This document shows positions 37,575 to 47,012 of a DNA stretch of 64,000 nucleotides, in pieces (the stretch's first letter is position 1; each line of letters begins with the position of its first letter). The notes beneath the pieces were generated by a model that worked only from the letters and a program-made list of their open reading frames with translations, made no database searches and was not told where the DNA came from. The DNA comes from Pseudomonas sp. R28(2017) (GTDB taxonomy: Bacteria; Pseudomonadota; Gammaproteobacteria; Pseudomonadales; Pseudomonadaceae), in contig NZ_NEHW01000005.1 in NCBI RefSeq assembly GCF_002112505.1, positions 62,001 to 126,000 on the forward strand, in the 5' to 3' direction. The position numbers and the translations under genes are program-made.

Positions 37575-38120
37575 ATGAAACAATCTGTCGTGGCACTTTC
37601 GCTCGGCCTGCTTACTCTCACTGCAGGCACTTCGGCTTTTGCCAGCTCCGGCACCCTGGATTTCGAGGGCCGCATTACAGCAGACAGTTGCCCGATTGAA
37701 GTCGTCAACCCTGGTGACGGCAGTGTCGGCAGCACCGTGCGCATGGGTGACTTGCCAGCCAGTCAGTTCAAAGGCGAGGGTGAGGAATATGTTGGCAAAC
37801 GCTTCGAACTGGTAGTTCGCGATGGCGGCGCATGCGGCTTCGCTGACAATACCGCTACTGTCACCTTTACCGGTACCGCGGATCCAAGCGGTAACTACTT
37901 CGCGGTGACGGGAGGCGATGACGGCGCAAAAGGTGTGGCCATTTCGCTGCGTGATAAAAACAACAAAGGGGTCAAACCCGGTAGCCCCACTGACGAGTTC
38001 GACGTGAACAACACCGGTGAAACGCGCCTGCCATTTAGTGCCTACTATCGCTCGACTGCGGCTACTGTGATCGGTGGCGCCGCCTCTGCCACCGTGAGTT
38101 TCAAGGTCGAAATCATCTGA
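37575..38120 (+). CDS. Major fimbrial subunit (chaperone-usher pilin)
   Basis: 181 residues. Signal peptide MKQSVVALSLGLLTLTAGTSAFA, cut before SSG. The mature protein is a type 1-like pilin: TLDFEGRITADSCPIEV with the first Cys of the disulfide, the second in DGGACGFAD, and a C-terminal strand ending ASATVSFKVEII as donor-strand acceptor. Exported and assembled on the surface by the chaperone and usher encoded next. Confidence 0.92.
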   Translation: MKQSVVALSLGLLTLTAGTSAFASSGTLDFEGRITADSCPIEVVNPGDGSVGSTVRMGDLPASQFKGEGEEYVGKRFELVVRDGGACGFADNTATVTFTGTADPSGNYFAVTGGDDGAKGVAISLRDKNNKGVKPGSPTDEFDVNNTGETRLPFSAYYRSTAATVIGGAASATVSFKVEII

Positions 38121-38169
38121 TATGAAGCGCGCCCGGCCTGGCCTGGCGTGTAACTTCGCTTCATCGCAT

Positions 38170-38194
38170 CACCCAGGCGTCCTTGACGTCTGGG
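38170..38194 (+). terminator. Hairpin between pilin and chaperone genes
   Basis: ACCCAGGCGT and ACGTCTGGGT form a stem with one G-U pair, 20 bases before the chaperone start. Without a T run it may act as an mRNA stabiliser or attenuator, keeping pilin in excess over its assembly proteins. Confidence 0.55.
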
Positions 38195-38213
38195 TCCGAA
38201 AGGAACCTTCTTC

Positions 38214-38969
38214 ATGCCCGGCTTATTTCCAGCGGCGGCACGCCTGCGCCCGATCACGGTCGCCTGCATGGCCATATTGCTGTACACCTTGCCCATTACC
38301 AGTGCCCAGGCGGCGTTGGCTCTGAACAATACCCGGCTGGTGTTCCACAGTGACAAGCGCAATACAACGGTGGTCGTGCGCAACCCTAGCAAACAGACGT
38401 ATGCCGTGCAGGCGTGGATCAACACAAGTGCCGATGACAATACGACCGCCGTACCGTTTCTGCCGGCGCCACAGTTGTTCAAATTACTACCCGGCAAAGA
38501 GCAGCTTGTGCAAATCAATGGCCTACCCCGCACACTTCCCGACGATCGCGAGTCGCTGTTTTTTCTCAATGTTCAGGAAATACCCGAAGCCAGCGACGCG
38601 CCCGGCAATACCCTCAACATTGCGATGCGAACCCGCATCAAGATGTTCTACCGACCGCAGCAACTGAAAGGTACGTCCACCAGCCAATTGAAGTCGCTGA
38701 AATTCTCATTGATTGACAAGGACGGCAAGCCCCATTTGCGGGTTGATAACCCCTCACCGTTCCATGTCACCTTCATTCGTCTGAGCGTACATGGCCCGGG
38801 GCAGCAACAAAAACTGCGGAACACCGCCATGCTGGCGCCCTTCGCTGCTCAGGACTACCCCCTTGCCGGTATTACCCGAACCGTCGGCTTGCGCGCCGAA
38901 TTCTCCGTTATCAATGACTACGGCGGATACACCACTCCGCTGACTTCACCTATTCATTTGCCCAACTAG
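38214..38969 (+). CDS. Periplasmic fimbrial chaperone (PapD/FimC family)
   Basis: 251 residues. Signal peptide to about residue 33 (PITSAQA), then the first Ig-like domain (LALNNTRLVFHSDKRNTTVVVRNPS; conserved FLNVQEIPE) and the second (LKFSLIDKDGKPHLRVDNPSPFHVTFIRL). GLRAEFSVINDYGG is the final strand pair. Binds pilins and completes their fold by donor-strand complementation. Confidence 0.93.
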   Translation: MPGLFPAAARLRPITVACMAILLYTLPITSAQAALALNNTRLVFHSDKRNTTVVVRNPSKQTYAVQAWINTSADDNTTAVPFLPAPQLFKLLPGKEQLVQINGLPRTLPDDRESLFFLNVQEIPEASDAPGNTLNIAMRTRIKMFYRPQQLKGTSTSQLKSLKFSLIDKDGKPHLRVDNPSPFHVTFIRLSVHGPGQQQKLRNTAMLAPFAAQDYPLAGITRTVGLRAEFSVINDYGGYTTPLTSPIHLPN

Positions 38970-39000
38970 GGCCAGCCTCGCAGCAACAAAGGACATCATC

Positions 39001-41496
39001 ATGTTCCTCCCCTCACTACGCTGGTGCAATTCGCACAGCCAGCGCAGCGCACTGTTGCGCCTGCTAGGCAGTTCGGCCTTGGTCGCACTGCCATGCGCAC
39101 AAGCAGACTCGGCGTTCCAAAGCGGCTTTTTGCGCCAGGTACCGGGCCAGCCCGAAGACGTTGGCGCCTGGGCCTTGAGCAAGCTCAGCAGCGACCAGGC
39201 ACTGACGCCTGGCCTTTACCGCGTCAGCGTGCAGGTCAACCTCGAATCCGTTGGTCAACATGAACTCGACTTTCAGCCCAACCCGGAGGGCGAACTGCTA
39301 CCTTGTCTTGCCGCAAGGCTGCTGGGTGAATGGGGCCTGCGCCTGGAGGCGCTGGCCAACCCGGATGATCAGAGCAAAGCCTGCCTGGACCTCGAGGCAA
39401 CGGTGCCGGGCGCGCAAGTCGTCTTTTACCCCGGGGAGCTGCACCTGGCCATTTCCATACCCCAGATCGCCATGCGCCGAGACACCGCCGGTCAGCTCGA
39501 CCCGTCTCGCTGGGAAAGCGGTATAAACGCGGCATTCATCAGCTATCAAGCGTCGACCCTGCAAGGCCACAACCGCTACTCGGGCCGTTTCAACAGTGAC
39601 GATCTGTACCTGAACACCGGAGTCAACCTGGGCGAGTGGCGCCTGCGCAGCACACAGTCCTGGCGCCATGACAGCCAGGGTGAACGTGAATGGACCCGGG
39701 TGCAGACTTTCGCCCAACGGGATATACCGAATACCCGTGCCAATGTGACCCTTGGCGAAACCTTCACCGACAGCGACGTGTTTCGTTCAGTCCCGATCAC
39801 CGGCGTGCGGGTGGCGTCTGACATGAGCATGCTGGCCGACAACCAGCGCGGTTACGCACCGGTCATTCGTGGGGTAGCGCAAAGCCGGGCAAAGGTCGAG
39901 GTGTGGCAGAACGGCTATCCGATCTATTCGACATACGTCAGCGCCGGGCCCTACGCCATCGACGATCTCAGTACACCAGGCAGTGGCGAACTGGAAGTCG
40001 TTTTGACCGAGGCCGATGGCCAGGTACGACGGTTCATCCAGCCATACTCGACCATCAACAGCCTGATGCGGCCGGGGGTCTGGCGCTACAGTGCCACCCT
40101 GGGGCGCTACAATCCTTCGGCTCAACTCGACACTCCCCTGCTCTGGCAAGGCACACTGGCACTCGGTACTCAGTGGAATACCACCCTTTACGGCGGGCTG
40201 ATGGCAAGTGAGTTCTACCGCGCCGGCAACCTGGGCATGAGCAAGGACCTCGGCAACTTTGGTGCGCTGGCCTTCGACGTTACCCAGGCATTCAGCGCCA
40301 TGGACAACGCCCATGAGCGGGATGTGCAGGGTACGAGCTACGCGTTGAAGTACGGTAAAGCTTTCACTACCCAGACCAACCTGCGCTTTGCAGGCTACCG
40401 CTATTCGACGCGAGGCTACCGTGACTTCGATGAGGCGGTGCGCCAGCGCAGCAATGACGCAAAGTTCAGCGGCGGCCGCCGTAGTCGGTTGGAGGCATCG
40501 GTGCACCAGAGCCTGGGCAGGAGCAGTTCGATGACCCTTACCTTGTCACAACAGGACTACTGGCAGCGCAGTGCTACCCAGCGGCAGTATCAGTTCAATT
40601 TCAACACCCATCACCGCGGGGTCAGTTACAGCCTGTTCACCTCGCAGTCATTGACCGACCGTTACGGCAGCGATCGCCAGATCGGCCTGACCGTGTCCAT
40701 GCCGCTGCATTTCGGCCGCCCTCTCAAGACCACTTTCGGCCTGCAGCACAACGCCAGAGGCCACAGCCAGCGCGCAACGCTGAGCGGCAGCGACACCGAA
40801 CACGCGCTGAGCTACAGCGCCAGCTTGAGCCGTGATGAGAACGACCGTAAAACAGCGGCCTTGTCCCTTGGCCATCAGGCGCCCTATGCAAGTTTGAGTG
40901 GTGGTTATACCGAGGGCGACACCTACCGCAGCCTCTCGCTGAATGCCAGTGGCGCTGTATTGCTGCACGCTGATGGGCTGGCATTCGGTCGCTACCTCGG
41001 TGATACCGCAGCCTTGGTCGAAGTCCCCGGCGTGGCCGATGTCGGCCTGCAGAACGCGATCGGCACCCGCACCGATGCTCACGGCTATGCGCTGCTGCCC
41101 TACCTGCAACCTTACAGGGCTAACACGATAACGCTGCAAACCGACCGCCTTGACCCTGATGTGGAAATCGACAATGGCGTCGCACAAGTGGTGCCACGCC
41201 GAGGTGCAGTGGTGAAACGACGTTTCGAAGCCAGCCGGGTCTCGCGTCTGGTACTGACCCTGCACGACGCTGGCGGCCAGCCGCTGCCCTTTGGTGCCCA
41301 GGTATTGGGCAAAGACGGGGAGCCGGTGGGCATGGTGGGGCAAGCCGGCGTGGTCATGCTCACCAGCCCAAGTGTGGAGCCCCCCCTGCTGGTGAGTTGG
41401 GGCGACCAGCCCGAGGCCAGTTGCCAACTGCACGTCGACCCGCTGGCCGCCCCGCTGGTCGACGGTTATCGCCTGCAAACCCTCACCTGTATCTAG
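39001..41496 (+). CDS. Outer-membrane fimbrial usher (FimD/PapC family)
   Basis: 831 residues. Signal peptide about 1-36 (ALPCAQA), N-terminal domain (AFQSGFLRQVPG), 24-strand barrel with plug (GYAPVIRGVAQSRAKVEVWQNG and AGPYAIDDL near 300-320), and C-terminal domains (RFEASRVSRLVLTL; PFGAQVLGKDGEPVG). Forms the pore through which chaperone-bound subunits are joined. Full length. Confidence 0.94.
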   Translation: MFLPSLRWCNSHSQRSALLRLLGSSALVALPCAQADSAFQSGFLRQVPGQPEDVGAWALSKLSSDQALTPGLYRVSVQVNLESVGQHELDFQPNPEGELLPCLAARLLGEWGLRLEALANPDDQSKACLDLEATVPGAQVVFYPGELHLAISIPQIAMRRDTAGQLDPSRWESGINAAFISYQASTLQGHNRYSGRFNSDDLYLNTGVNLGEWRLRSTQSWRHDSQGEREWTRVQTFAQRDIPNTRANVTLGETFTDSDVFRSVPITGVRVASDMSMLADNQRGYAPVIRGVAQSRAKVEVWQNGYPIYSTYVSAGPYAIDDLSTPGSGELEVVLTEADGQVRRFIQPYSTINSLMRPGVWRYSATLGRYNPSAQLDTPLLWQGTLALGTQWNTTLYGGLMASEFYRAGNLGMSKDLGNFGALAFDVTQAFSAMDNAHERDVQGTSYALKYGKAFTTQTNLRFAGYRYSTRGYRDFDEAVRQRSNDAKFSGGRRSRLEASVHQSLGRSSSMTLTLSQQDYWQRSATQRQYQFNFNTHHRGVSYSLFTSQSLTDRYGSDRQIGLTVSMPLHFGRPLKTTFGLQHNARGHSQRATLSGSDTEHALSYSASLSRDENDRKTAALSLGHQAPYASLSGGYTEGDTYRSLSLNASGAVLLHADGLAFGRYLGDTAALVEVPGVADVGLQNAIGTRTDAHGYALLPYLQPYRANTITLQTDRLDPDVEIDNGVAQVVPRRGAVVKRRFEASRVSRLVLTLHDAGGQPLPFGAQVLGKDGEPVGMVGQAGVVMLTSPSVEPPLLVSWGDQPEASCQLHVDPLAAPLVDGYRLQTLTCI

Positions 41497-41552
41497 CAAA
41501 CCCATCGCACGGCAGTCTCGCAAGTGGCTGCCCCACGCGCTTCAGGAAAGCC

Positions 41553-42638
41553 ATGAAAGACATCAAAAAAAACCTGCGCCGAGCCTTGCTGATGGCGCTG
41601 GCCTGGCCAGCAGCTCAGGCCATGGCAACGCCCGACCGGGCCGAGGGTTGCTGGTTCGACCCCCTGCGCACCACCGGGATCATGCAATATGAACGGGACC
41701 TGGGCACCCTCTACGTCCCGCGCGATGCGCGGATCGGCAGAACCATTGCCACTTTCGGGTTTACGTCTCTCCCTGACAGAAACCTTTTGGTCCTTACCTG
41801 TGATCCCAAGGGCAAGCGAATAAACTTCGACATGGCAGCTTCCTTCGGTGTGCACCCCCCCATAGCCACTGTTGACAGCCACCTTTCGGATGCGCCTATC
41901 CTGAACACCAGCATTCCCGGCGTCGGCGCAATCATAATGATGGGGTATCCGTTTCTGGGGGGGACCGACCAATTCAACCCGGAACCTTCAGCCTATGTGC
42001 CATTCACGTCCTGGTACGAGCAAGTGATGTTGGCCCCCGTTGATATGCACTTTTTCAACCACACGCTCACCTTGGTCAAGACGGGCGACTTGTCACCTGG
42101 GATCCATGTGGTGGACGGCCCCCTGATCACTGGCCACGTGGACACCGGCCTGGGCAAGGTACTCGAATTCAGCCTGCGGGCGTCGATCATCCAGACCCAA
42201 TGCGATGTACTCGCTGCGACCAGCGCGTTACCGGTGGATCTCGGCGAGTGGAATACCAAAGACTTCACCGGCGTGGGCTTCACTACGACCGCGAAGCCTT
42301 TCCAGATTCGCTTGAGCAATTGCCAGGTTGACAGCGACCCGGACAATGAGACGTTGGCCACCATCGAGCTTCATGGCATCAATGGTTCAAAACCAGTAGG
42401 CCCCGCGACAGAACACGTGTTCAGCCTGACCGACGACTCCGATGCACGCGGTGTGGGCATTCAGATGCTCTACGACGGGAAACCGATGCAACTGGGCACG
42501 GAGCACGAACTGAAGCCCTTGAGGAAGGGCGAGGTGCCCTTGGACTTTGAAGCCCGCTTCTATCAGCTGGAGGTGAGCAGCGCAGTGGGCGCCGGCATTG
42601 CCAAAGGGGCCCTGAACTTTACCATTCGCTACCGCTAG
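41553..42638 (+). CDS. Fimbrial tip adhesin
   Basis: 361 residues: a signal peptide (RRALLMALAWPAAQAMA), an N-terminal domain of about 190 residues with Cys residues that may bind a receptor, and a C-terminal pilin domain (DVLAATSALPVDLGEW; disulfide Cys in IIQTQCDVL and IRLSNCQVD) ending ALNFTIRYR. The two-domain plan and last place in the operon fit a tip adhesin. Receptor unknown. Start has AGGAAA before it; an earlier in-frame extension lies inside the usher gene. Confidence 0.88.
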   Translation: MKDIKKNLRRALLMALAWPAAQAMATPDRAEGCWFDPLRTTGIMQYERDLGTLYVPRDARIGRTIATFGFTSLPDRNLLVLTCDPKGKRINFDMAASFGVHPPIATVDSHLSDAPILNTSIPGVGAIIMMGYPFLGGTDQFNPEPSAYVPFTSWYEQVMLAPVDMHFFNHTLTLVKTGDLSPGIHVVDGPLITGHVDTGLGKVLEFSLRASIIQTQCDVLAATSALPVDLGEWNTKDFTGVGFTTTAKPFQIRLSNCQVDSDPDNETLATIELHGINGSKPVGPATEHVFSLTDDSDARGVGIQMLYDGKPMQLGTEHELKPLRKGEVPLDFEARFYQLEVSSAVGAGIAKGALNFTIRYR

Positions 42639-42643
42639 CAAAA

Positions 42644-42669
42644 CAAGGCCGGCCATGACGCCGGCCTTG
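42644..42669. terminator. Bidirectional terminator, fimbriae versus RHS operon
   Basis: CAAGGCCGGC (42644-42653) pairs perfectly with GCCGGCCTTG (42660-42669). It lies 5 bases after the adhesin stop and 15 bases after the RHS stop on the other strand, so it may serve both convergent operons. Confidence 0.85.
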
Positions 42670-42684
42670 CTTCAACGTGTGCCC

Positions 42685-45600
42685 TCAGGCAGGCGAAGTC
42701 CCGGACAGGATGTTCTCGGGGTCGTAATGGTAGAGGCAGCGTTCACCATCGGGCGTGTCGACCTTCAGCAGGCGGTTTAGTGAATCATAGGTCAGCACTC
42801 GGCCTTGATCATCCCTGGTCATATTGCCATTCAGGTCGTACAGCAGTTCGACTGGCGGTTGCGGGGCAGGTGGAATGATCCTGGTCAGTTGTGCCGGGTC
42901 TTGAGGATTGGTGAACTCGTACCGTGTCCGCTGTGGAGTCCCTCCTGGGCTCTGGGTGATGACCGAGACGATGTTGTCCACCGCATCGAAGCCGAATGTC
43001 TGTCGGGCAATGACTTGACCAGAAGGATCGACAGGCGCCTCGGGCCCCTCGCAGGTGTACAGCTGTAGCCGACCACGCCGATCATATTTGTATATTTCAT
43101 GACGCAGCAGTTCGGCATCGCTGGGGTCAGCGTCCCTGGCGCGCTGTTTCAAGATTCGATAGTCCAGGCAATCGAACTCGTCATAATCCTGCTCCAGAGT
43201 CTGCAGCGTGTCGCCAAAATCGAAGGTACGCAGTACCTCCCTGTCGAACTCGTCGTATTCAAGCCGCGTAGTCAACGCCTGCCCGGTGACCTCATCCTGC
43301 GTGGAGTAAGACTCCATACGCCCCTGTTTGTCATACTCGAACGTCGATGTCAGCAGCACCTGCGGCGCAGTTGGCTCACGCCGCATTCGGTAGCGCGAGT
43401 TCGCAGCCACCGGCGCGCTCAGCACAGTCTTCACCAGACGGCCAAAATCATCATATTCACAGGACTGCATCTGGCCCAGCACATCGAGGTAGCCGAGCAG
43501 GCGACTGCGGTAGCTGTAGTCGTAGACCATGCTGAACACTTCACCCTCCACGGTCCGCTTCTCATTCCTGACCTCACCATTGCCAAGGAAGTACTCACGG
43601 TCCATCACATAGTGAGGAGTATTGCCCTCACCGCCCTCTTCGCAATGCATCAGCTTGGCGTTTTTAGGGTCGTAGTCATAATCGGCGGTGCTGCTGCCCA
43701 GTACCCGCTTTGTCGGTTCCTCACTCAGCGCGGGGTCATACTTGTATACGATCCTCGTGCCATCAGCTGCTGTCACGCTCTGTGGTTGCCGTTCCCCCGG
43801 CGCGAATTCGAACCCCTGCCGCCGTCCGCCTGTCGTCGCCATGATACGCCGCTCGAGGCCGTCAAATTTCTGCAGACCGAGCAGAAGTGCGTTGGTCTCG
43901 GAACTACCAACCCTGATGCTTTCAGGCAGATCATTGCGACTGTGCAGGGCGTACGTTCGATAAACCTTGTTGACACGATCCGGCAGGTCATGTTGCAGAA
44001 TACGGTCAAAAACGTCATAGCGATATTGATCGATGCGCTGGCCAGTACCGCTCCCCCGTTTTTCGGCACTGAGGCGACCCAGGCCGTCATACTCATTGAT
44101 CTGCAAACTGACCACAGAGTCATCTTTCAGGGCAAAACGTTCGATCCGCGACGGTTTTTCATACAGGTTTTGCCAGGTCTCGGTAATACCGCTACAGCGA
44201 ACGCCAGCCACTTCTCGCCAGGTACGATGCACCGGCCCATCCTTGCTTTTCACCTGGTCAACTTCCTCGACCTCGGTCACACCGTGGGGCAGCGTGACGC
44301 TGTACTGCTGACCCCAATCGTCGTAGTGGTAGGTGCTGGTCAATTCGAGCAGGCGGTCACCCAGCCAATCGATTTCGGTTTCCGTGGACAACTGGCCCAG
44401 TTCGTCATACTGCGCCCGATAAATGGGCCGTGATGCACCGGAAAAGGTGGCGCTGTCCTGGTCTTCGCGCTCTTCGAATATCGCCCGCCTGAGGCCGTCG
44501 AACAGGGTATGGGTCTCTACCTGTTTGACGTCGTAGGCCCACTGCTGCGCCTGCTCATTGTCATAGGCGCAGAGGAAGTACTTGTATCGACGATACGCCT
44601 CGATTGGCTTGCCCGGAGCCACGATTTCACGGGTCACACGGCGCAAGGCATCGTATTCATAACGAATTTCGACATCGTTGTCGTCCCGGTTGAGCAACGG
44701 CTCACCCGTTTCGAGGCCATGCTGCAAGGTAATGGTCTTGGTTTCACCATCAAAGCCAACGAGCGTTTCCACGGTTTGCAGGGCACGGGTATCCTCGGGC
44801 AGGCTGTAAGCGTATTCAGTCGTGGTATCGAAGGTCGCGCCCGGCTTTTGGTCCGGGTAACTCAAGGTCCGCTGCCGGACTCGCCCATAGCTGAATGGCT
44901 CGCCAGGGGCGTCGTAATACGTACTGGCAATTTTCTCGTGGAAACTGTCAGGTTCTGCGCCAAGGTCACTCAGCGTCTCGACATCGACCAACCGCCATGC
45001 CTTCTTCAAATAGCTGCCCAGTGGCGCCAACTCCCTGTATTCGTATTGCTGGATCAAGGTAGGCGCACTGCCCGCCCCTGTAGCTGCCGGCGTTATCTCC
45101 CTGGATTTCAGATTGCGCACGAAACCGTGCGGGTCGCCTTCTTCTTCGGCTTGGTACCAGACATTGGTCTCCACAATCTTGTTCGGCAGAGTGCGAGTCA
45201 AAACGTTGCCGTGTGTATCGTACTTTGTCCGCTGTGTTTCTTCGCGTTGCCTGGAGGCATCGCTGAGCCAAGACCAACGCTGGGTTTCCTCGTGGGGCAA
45301 CTGGAAGTATGGCGGTTGCTGATCGAATGAGCCGTCCACCTCACCGTAGACGACGATCGCCTGCAACCGTTTGTCTCCCTGGACGGTATCCTTGTCGGTC
45401 AACAGATGGAAACGGTTGAACGTGCGCGTGATCGTACGCACGGTTTTAGCCTTCTGTTCATGGTGCTCCAGGGTCTTGTAGGTATACCCCTTCTCTACCT
45501 GATAAAGGTTGTCCAACCCTTCGTCGGACCATGGAATAGTGGTGCCACCACCGATGAAATTGTGCGTGTCCGGGTACTCGTAGCGCACCACACTGGCAGG

Positions 45601-46485
45601 CTGGCCAAACCTTGGCAGAGTTTCGTGACGGGTGACTCGGGGCAGGTTGGGACGGTTGGCGGTCGCCGGAAATTCGTGCCCAGCGTCATCGTGAAAAACA
45701 CGCTCGAGCGCACCAAAAGGCGTGCGCATCTCGCTCACGCACAGGTGCCCACGTACTTCCCGATAGACGAAGCGCCAACGCGCTTTATTGGCCGTGGGCA
45801 GGATAATCTCGCTGACCCGGTTGTCGCTGTGGCTCAAGGTCATGGCGTAACGCGCCAGCGGTTCGCCGCCGCTGCCGCCAAAGGGATAACACAGGATCTC
45901 GACCTGGCCACCCACACGCTGCAACATCAGCAGTGTTTCATACTCGTCCCGCACCTCGCTCAATAACATGTGACCGTTCTGGAAAGGCTTGTAATCCAGA
46001 TACAATACGTGGCCAAGCGGCGAATGCAGTTCAACGGGCAAGGCAACCTGGCCGATGCCCGAGCCCATCGTTTTCAGCACCTCGACCAGGCCAGAGCTAT
46101 GTTCCACGCGGAAACGCTCGGCACCGTCCGGCCCCGCAGGTTCCGGGTACAGATCGAAGCGCCGCAGCTTCTGCTCGGGCATTTCCAGGCGCCCGGTGGA
46201 CGAAGACGTGCCGGTAACCTTGTAAGACTCACCACTGCTCAGCGTCACAACATTATTGCGCACTTGCGTCAGTTGCAGATTCCAGCCCTTGCCGAAACCG
46301 GAATCTTCGCCATTCAAGGAGCTGTAGAAAAACGCCAGGTCAAAGTCCGGGCCCTGAAGGTCGTTGCCCTTCAATGCGGGTAATCTGATGGATACGGTAA
46401 ATTGACCGGTCCGTGAGTCGACGCCGGTGTCGATATAGTCAGCGTAATTGAACGCATTGGAGTGCACAGCAGTGGATGCGCTCAT
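42685..46485 (-). CDS. RHS/YD-repeat protein lacking the RHS core and C-terminal tip
   Basis: 1266 residues. The N-terminus (HSNAFNYADYIDTGVDSRTG, GFGKGWNLQLTQ) is shared with the second RHS protein in this window. YD repeats follow to the end (for example YDTHGNVLTRT, YDGLGRLSAEK, YDDFGRLVKTV, YDLNGNMTRDD). The chain stops at YHYDPENILSGTSPA, inside the segment where the paralogue continues for about 150 residues to its core motif. No signal peptide. It could be a shell without cargo or a truncated relic; the intact length argues for retained function. ATGA overlap with the lipoprotein gene; GGAGGGG precedes the ATG. Confidence 0.88.
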   Translation of the reverse strand: MSASTAVHSNAFNYADYIDTGVDSRTGQFTVSIRLPALKGNDLQGPDFDLAFFYSSLNGEDSGFGKGWNLQLTQVRNNVVTLSSGESYKVTGTSSSTGRLEMPEQKLRRFDLYPEPAGPDGAERFRVEHSSGLVEVLKTMGSGIGQVALPVELHSPLGHVLYLDYKPFQNGHMLLSEVRDEYETLLMLQRVGGQVEILCYPFGGSGGEPLARYAMTLSHSDNRVSEIILPTANKARWRFVYREVRGHLCVSEMRTPFGALERVFHDDAGHEFPATANRPNLPRVTRHETLPRFGQPASVVRYEYPDTHNFIGGGTTIPWSDEGLDNLYQVEKGYTYKTLEHHEQKAKTVRTITRTFNRFHLLTDKDTVQGDKRLQAIVVYGEVDGSFDQQPPYFQLPHEETQRWSWLSDASRQREETQRTKYDTHGNVLTRTLPNKIVETNVWYQAEEEGDPHGFVRNLKSREITPAATGAGSAPTLIQQYEYRELAPLGSYLKKAWRLVDVETLSDLGAEPDSFHEKIASTYYDAPGEPFSYGRVRQRTLSYPDQKPGATFDTTTEYAYSLPEDTRALQTVETLVGFDGETKTITLQHGLETGEPLLNRDDNDVEIRYEYDALRRVTREIVAPGKPIEAYRRYKYFLCAYDNEQAQQWAYDVKQVETHTLFDGLRRAIFEEREDQDSATFSGASRPIYRAQYDELGQLSTETEIDWLGDRLLELTSTYHYDDWGQQYSVTLPHGVTEVEEVDQVKSKDGPVHRTWREVAGVRCSGITETWQNLYEKPSRIERFALKDDSVVSLQINEYDGLGRLSAEKRGSGTGQRIDQYRYDVFDRILQHDLPDRVNKVYRTYALHSRNDLPESIRVGSSETNALLLGLQKFDGLERRIMATTGGRRQGFEFAPGERQPQSVTAADGTRIVYKYDPALSEEPTKRVLGSSTADYDYDPKNAKLMHCEEGGEGNTPHYVMDREYFLGNGEVRNEKRTVEGEVFSMVYDYSYRSRLLGYLDVLGQMQSCEYDDFGRLVKTVLSAPVAANSRYRMRREPTAPQVLLTSTFEYDKQGRMESYSTQDEVTGQALTTRLEYDEFDREVLRTFDFGDTLQTLEQDYDEFDCLDYRILKQRARDADPSDAELLRHEIYKYDRRGRLQLYTCEGPEAPVDPSGQVIARQTFGFDAVDNIVSVITQSPGGTPQRTRYEFTNPQDPAQLTRIIPPAPQPPVELLYDLNGNMTRDDQGRVLTYDSLNRLLKVDTPDGERCLYHYDPENILSGTSPA

Positions 46486-47012
46486 GGTCGCCCCTCCTCA
46501 TCGGACTCCTGGAAGGTCCCCCCCCCTTCCGGCGCGTAGACAACAGCGCAACTCAGTTTGCCTTCAATATTCCCTTCTTTGAAGCGGTCGTAACTTTTAA
46601 TTAGGCCGGCCTGAATAATTGTATCTACGTCCATGCCCTTGAGCGTTCGGATATCTACCCACTTCGAGGTGGTGGGATGTTTGTAGGCCTGTACACCAAA
46701 TGCCCAGTCACCGCCGGAACACTTGAGCTCAGACGATAAAAGCACATCCGTCGTGGACGGGACATCGACAAACCTGAAAAATGTCACAACATCGTTACCA
46801 CACCCGGCATCGGACATTTTATTTAGCTTGAAACCACTGCTCGGAATGCTGACTGAACATTGTTTACCACCCGGCTGCTGGTCGTCATCCATCTTTTGCG
46901 CAAACTCGATTCTGCCCTTGGTCTGCTGCGGAGAACTTTGCTGATCCCCCCATGCGCTGCTGCAACCCGCAAGAAAACAAACCATGAGCACATTAACCGT
47001 TCTTGTTTTCAT
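46482..47012 (-). CDS. Small lipoprotein of unknown function in RHS operon
   Basis: 176 residues. Signal with lipobox VCFLAGCSSAW (Cys17). The rest has four further Cys (KQCSVSI, DAGCGNDV, LKCSGGDW, KLSCAVVY), probably two disulfides, and beta-rich sequence (VTFFRFVDVP, WAFGVQAYKHPTTSKW). I do not recognise a family. Overlaps both neighbours by ATGA, so it is made together with the large proteins and may anchor them to a membrane. Confidence 0.8.
   Translation of the reverse strand: MKTRTVNVLMVCFLAGCSSAWGDQQSSPQQTKGRIEFAQKMDDDQQPGGKQCSVSIPSSGFKLNKMSDAGCGNDVVTFFRFVDVPSTTDVLLSSELKCSGGDWAFGVQAYKHPTTSKWVDIRTLKGMDVDTIIQAGLIKSYDRFKEGNIEGKLSCAVVYAPEGGGTFQESDEEGRP

Noticed and set aside
43099..44433. 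Plus-strand frame opposite the first RHS gene
   Set aside because: Antisense to YD repeats, no motif or ribosome site.
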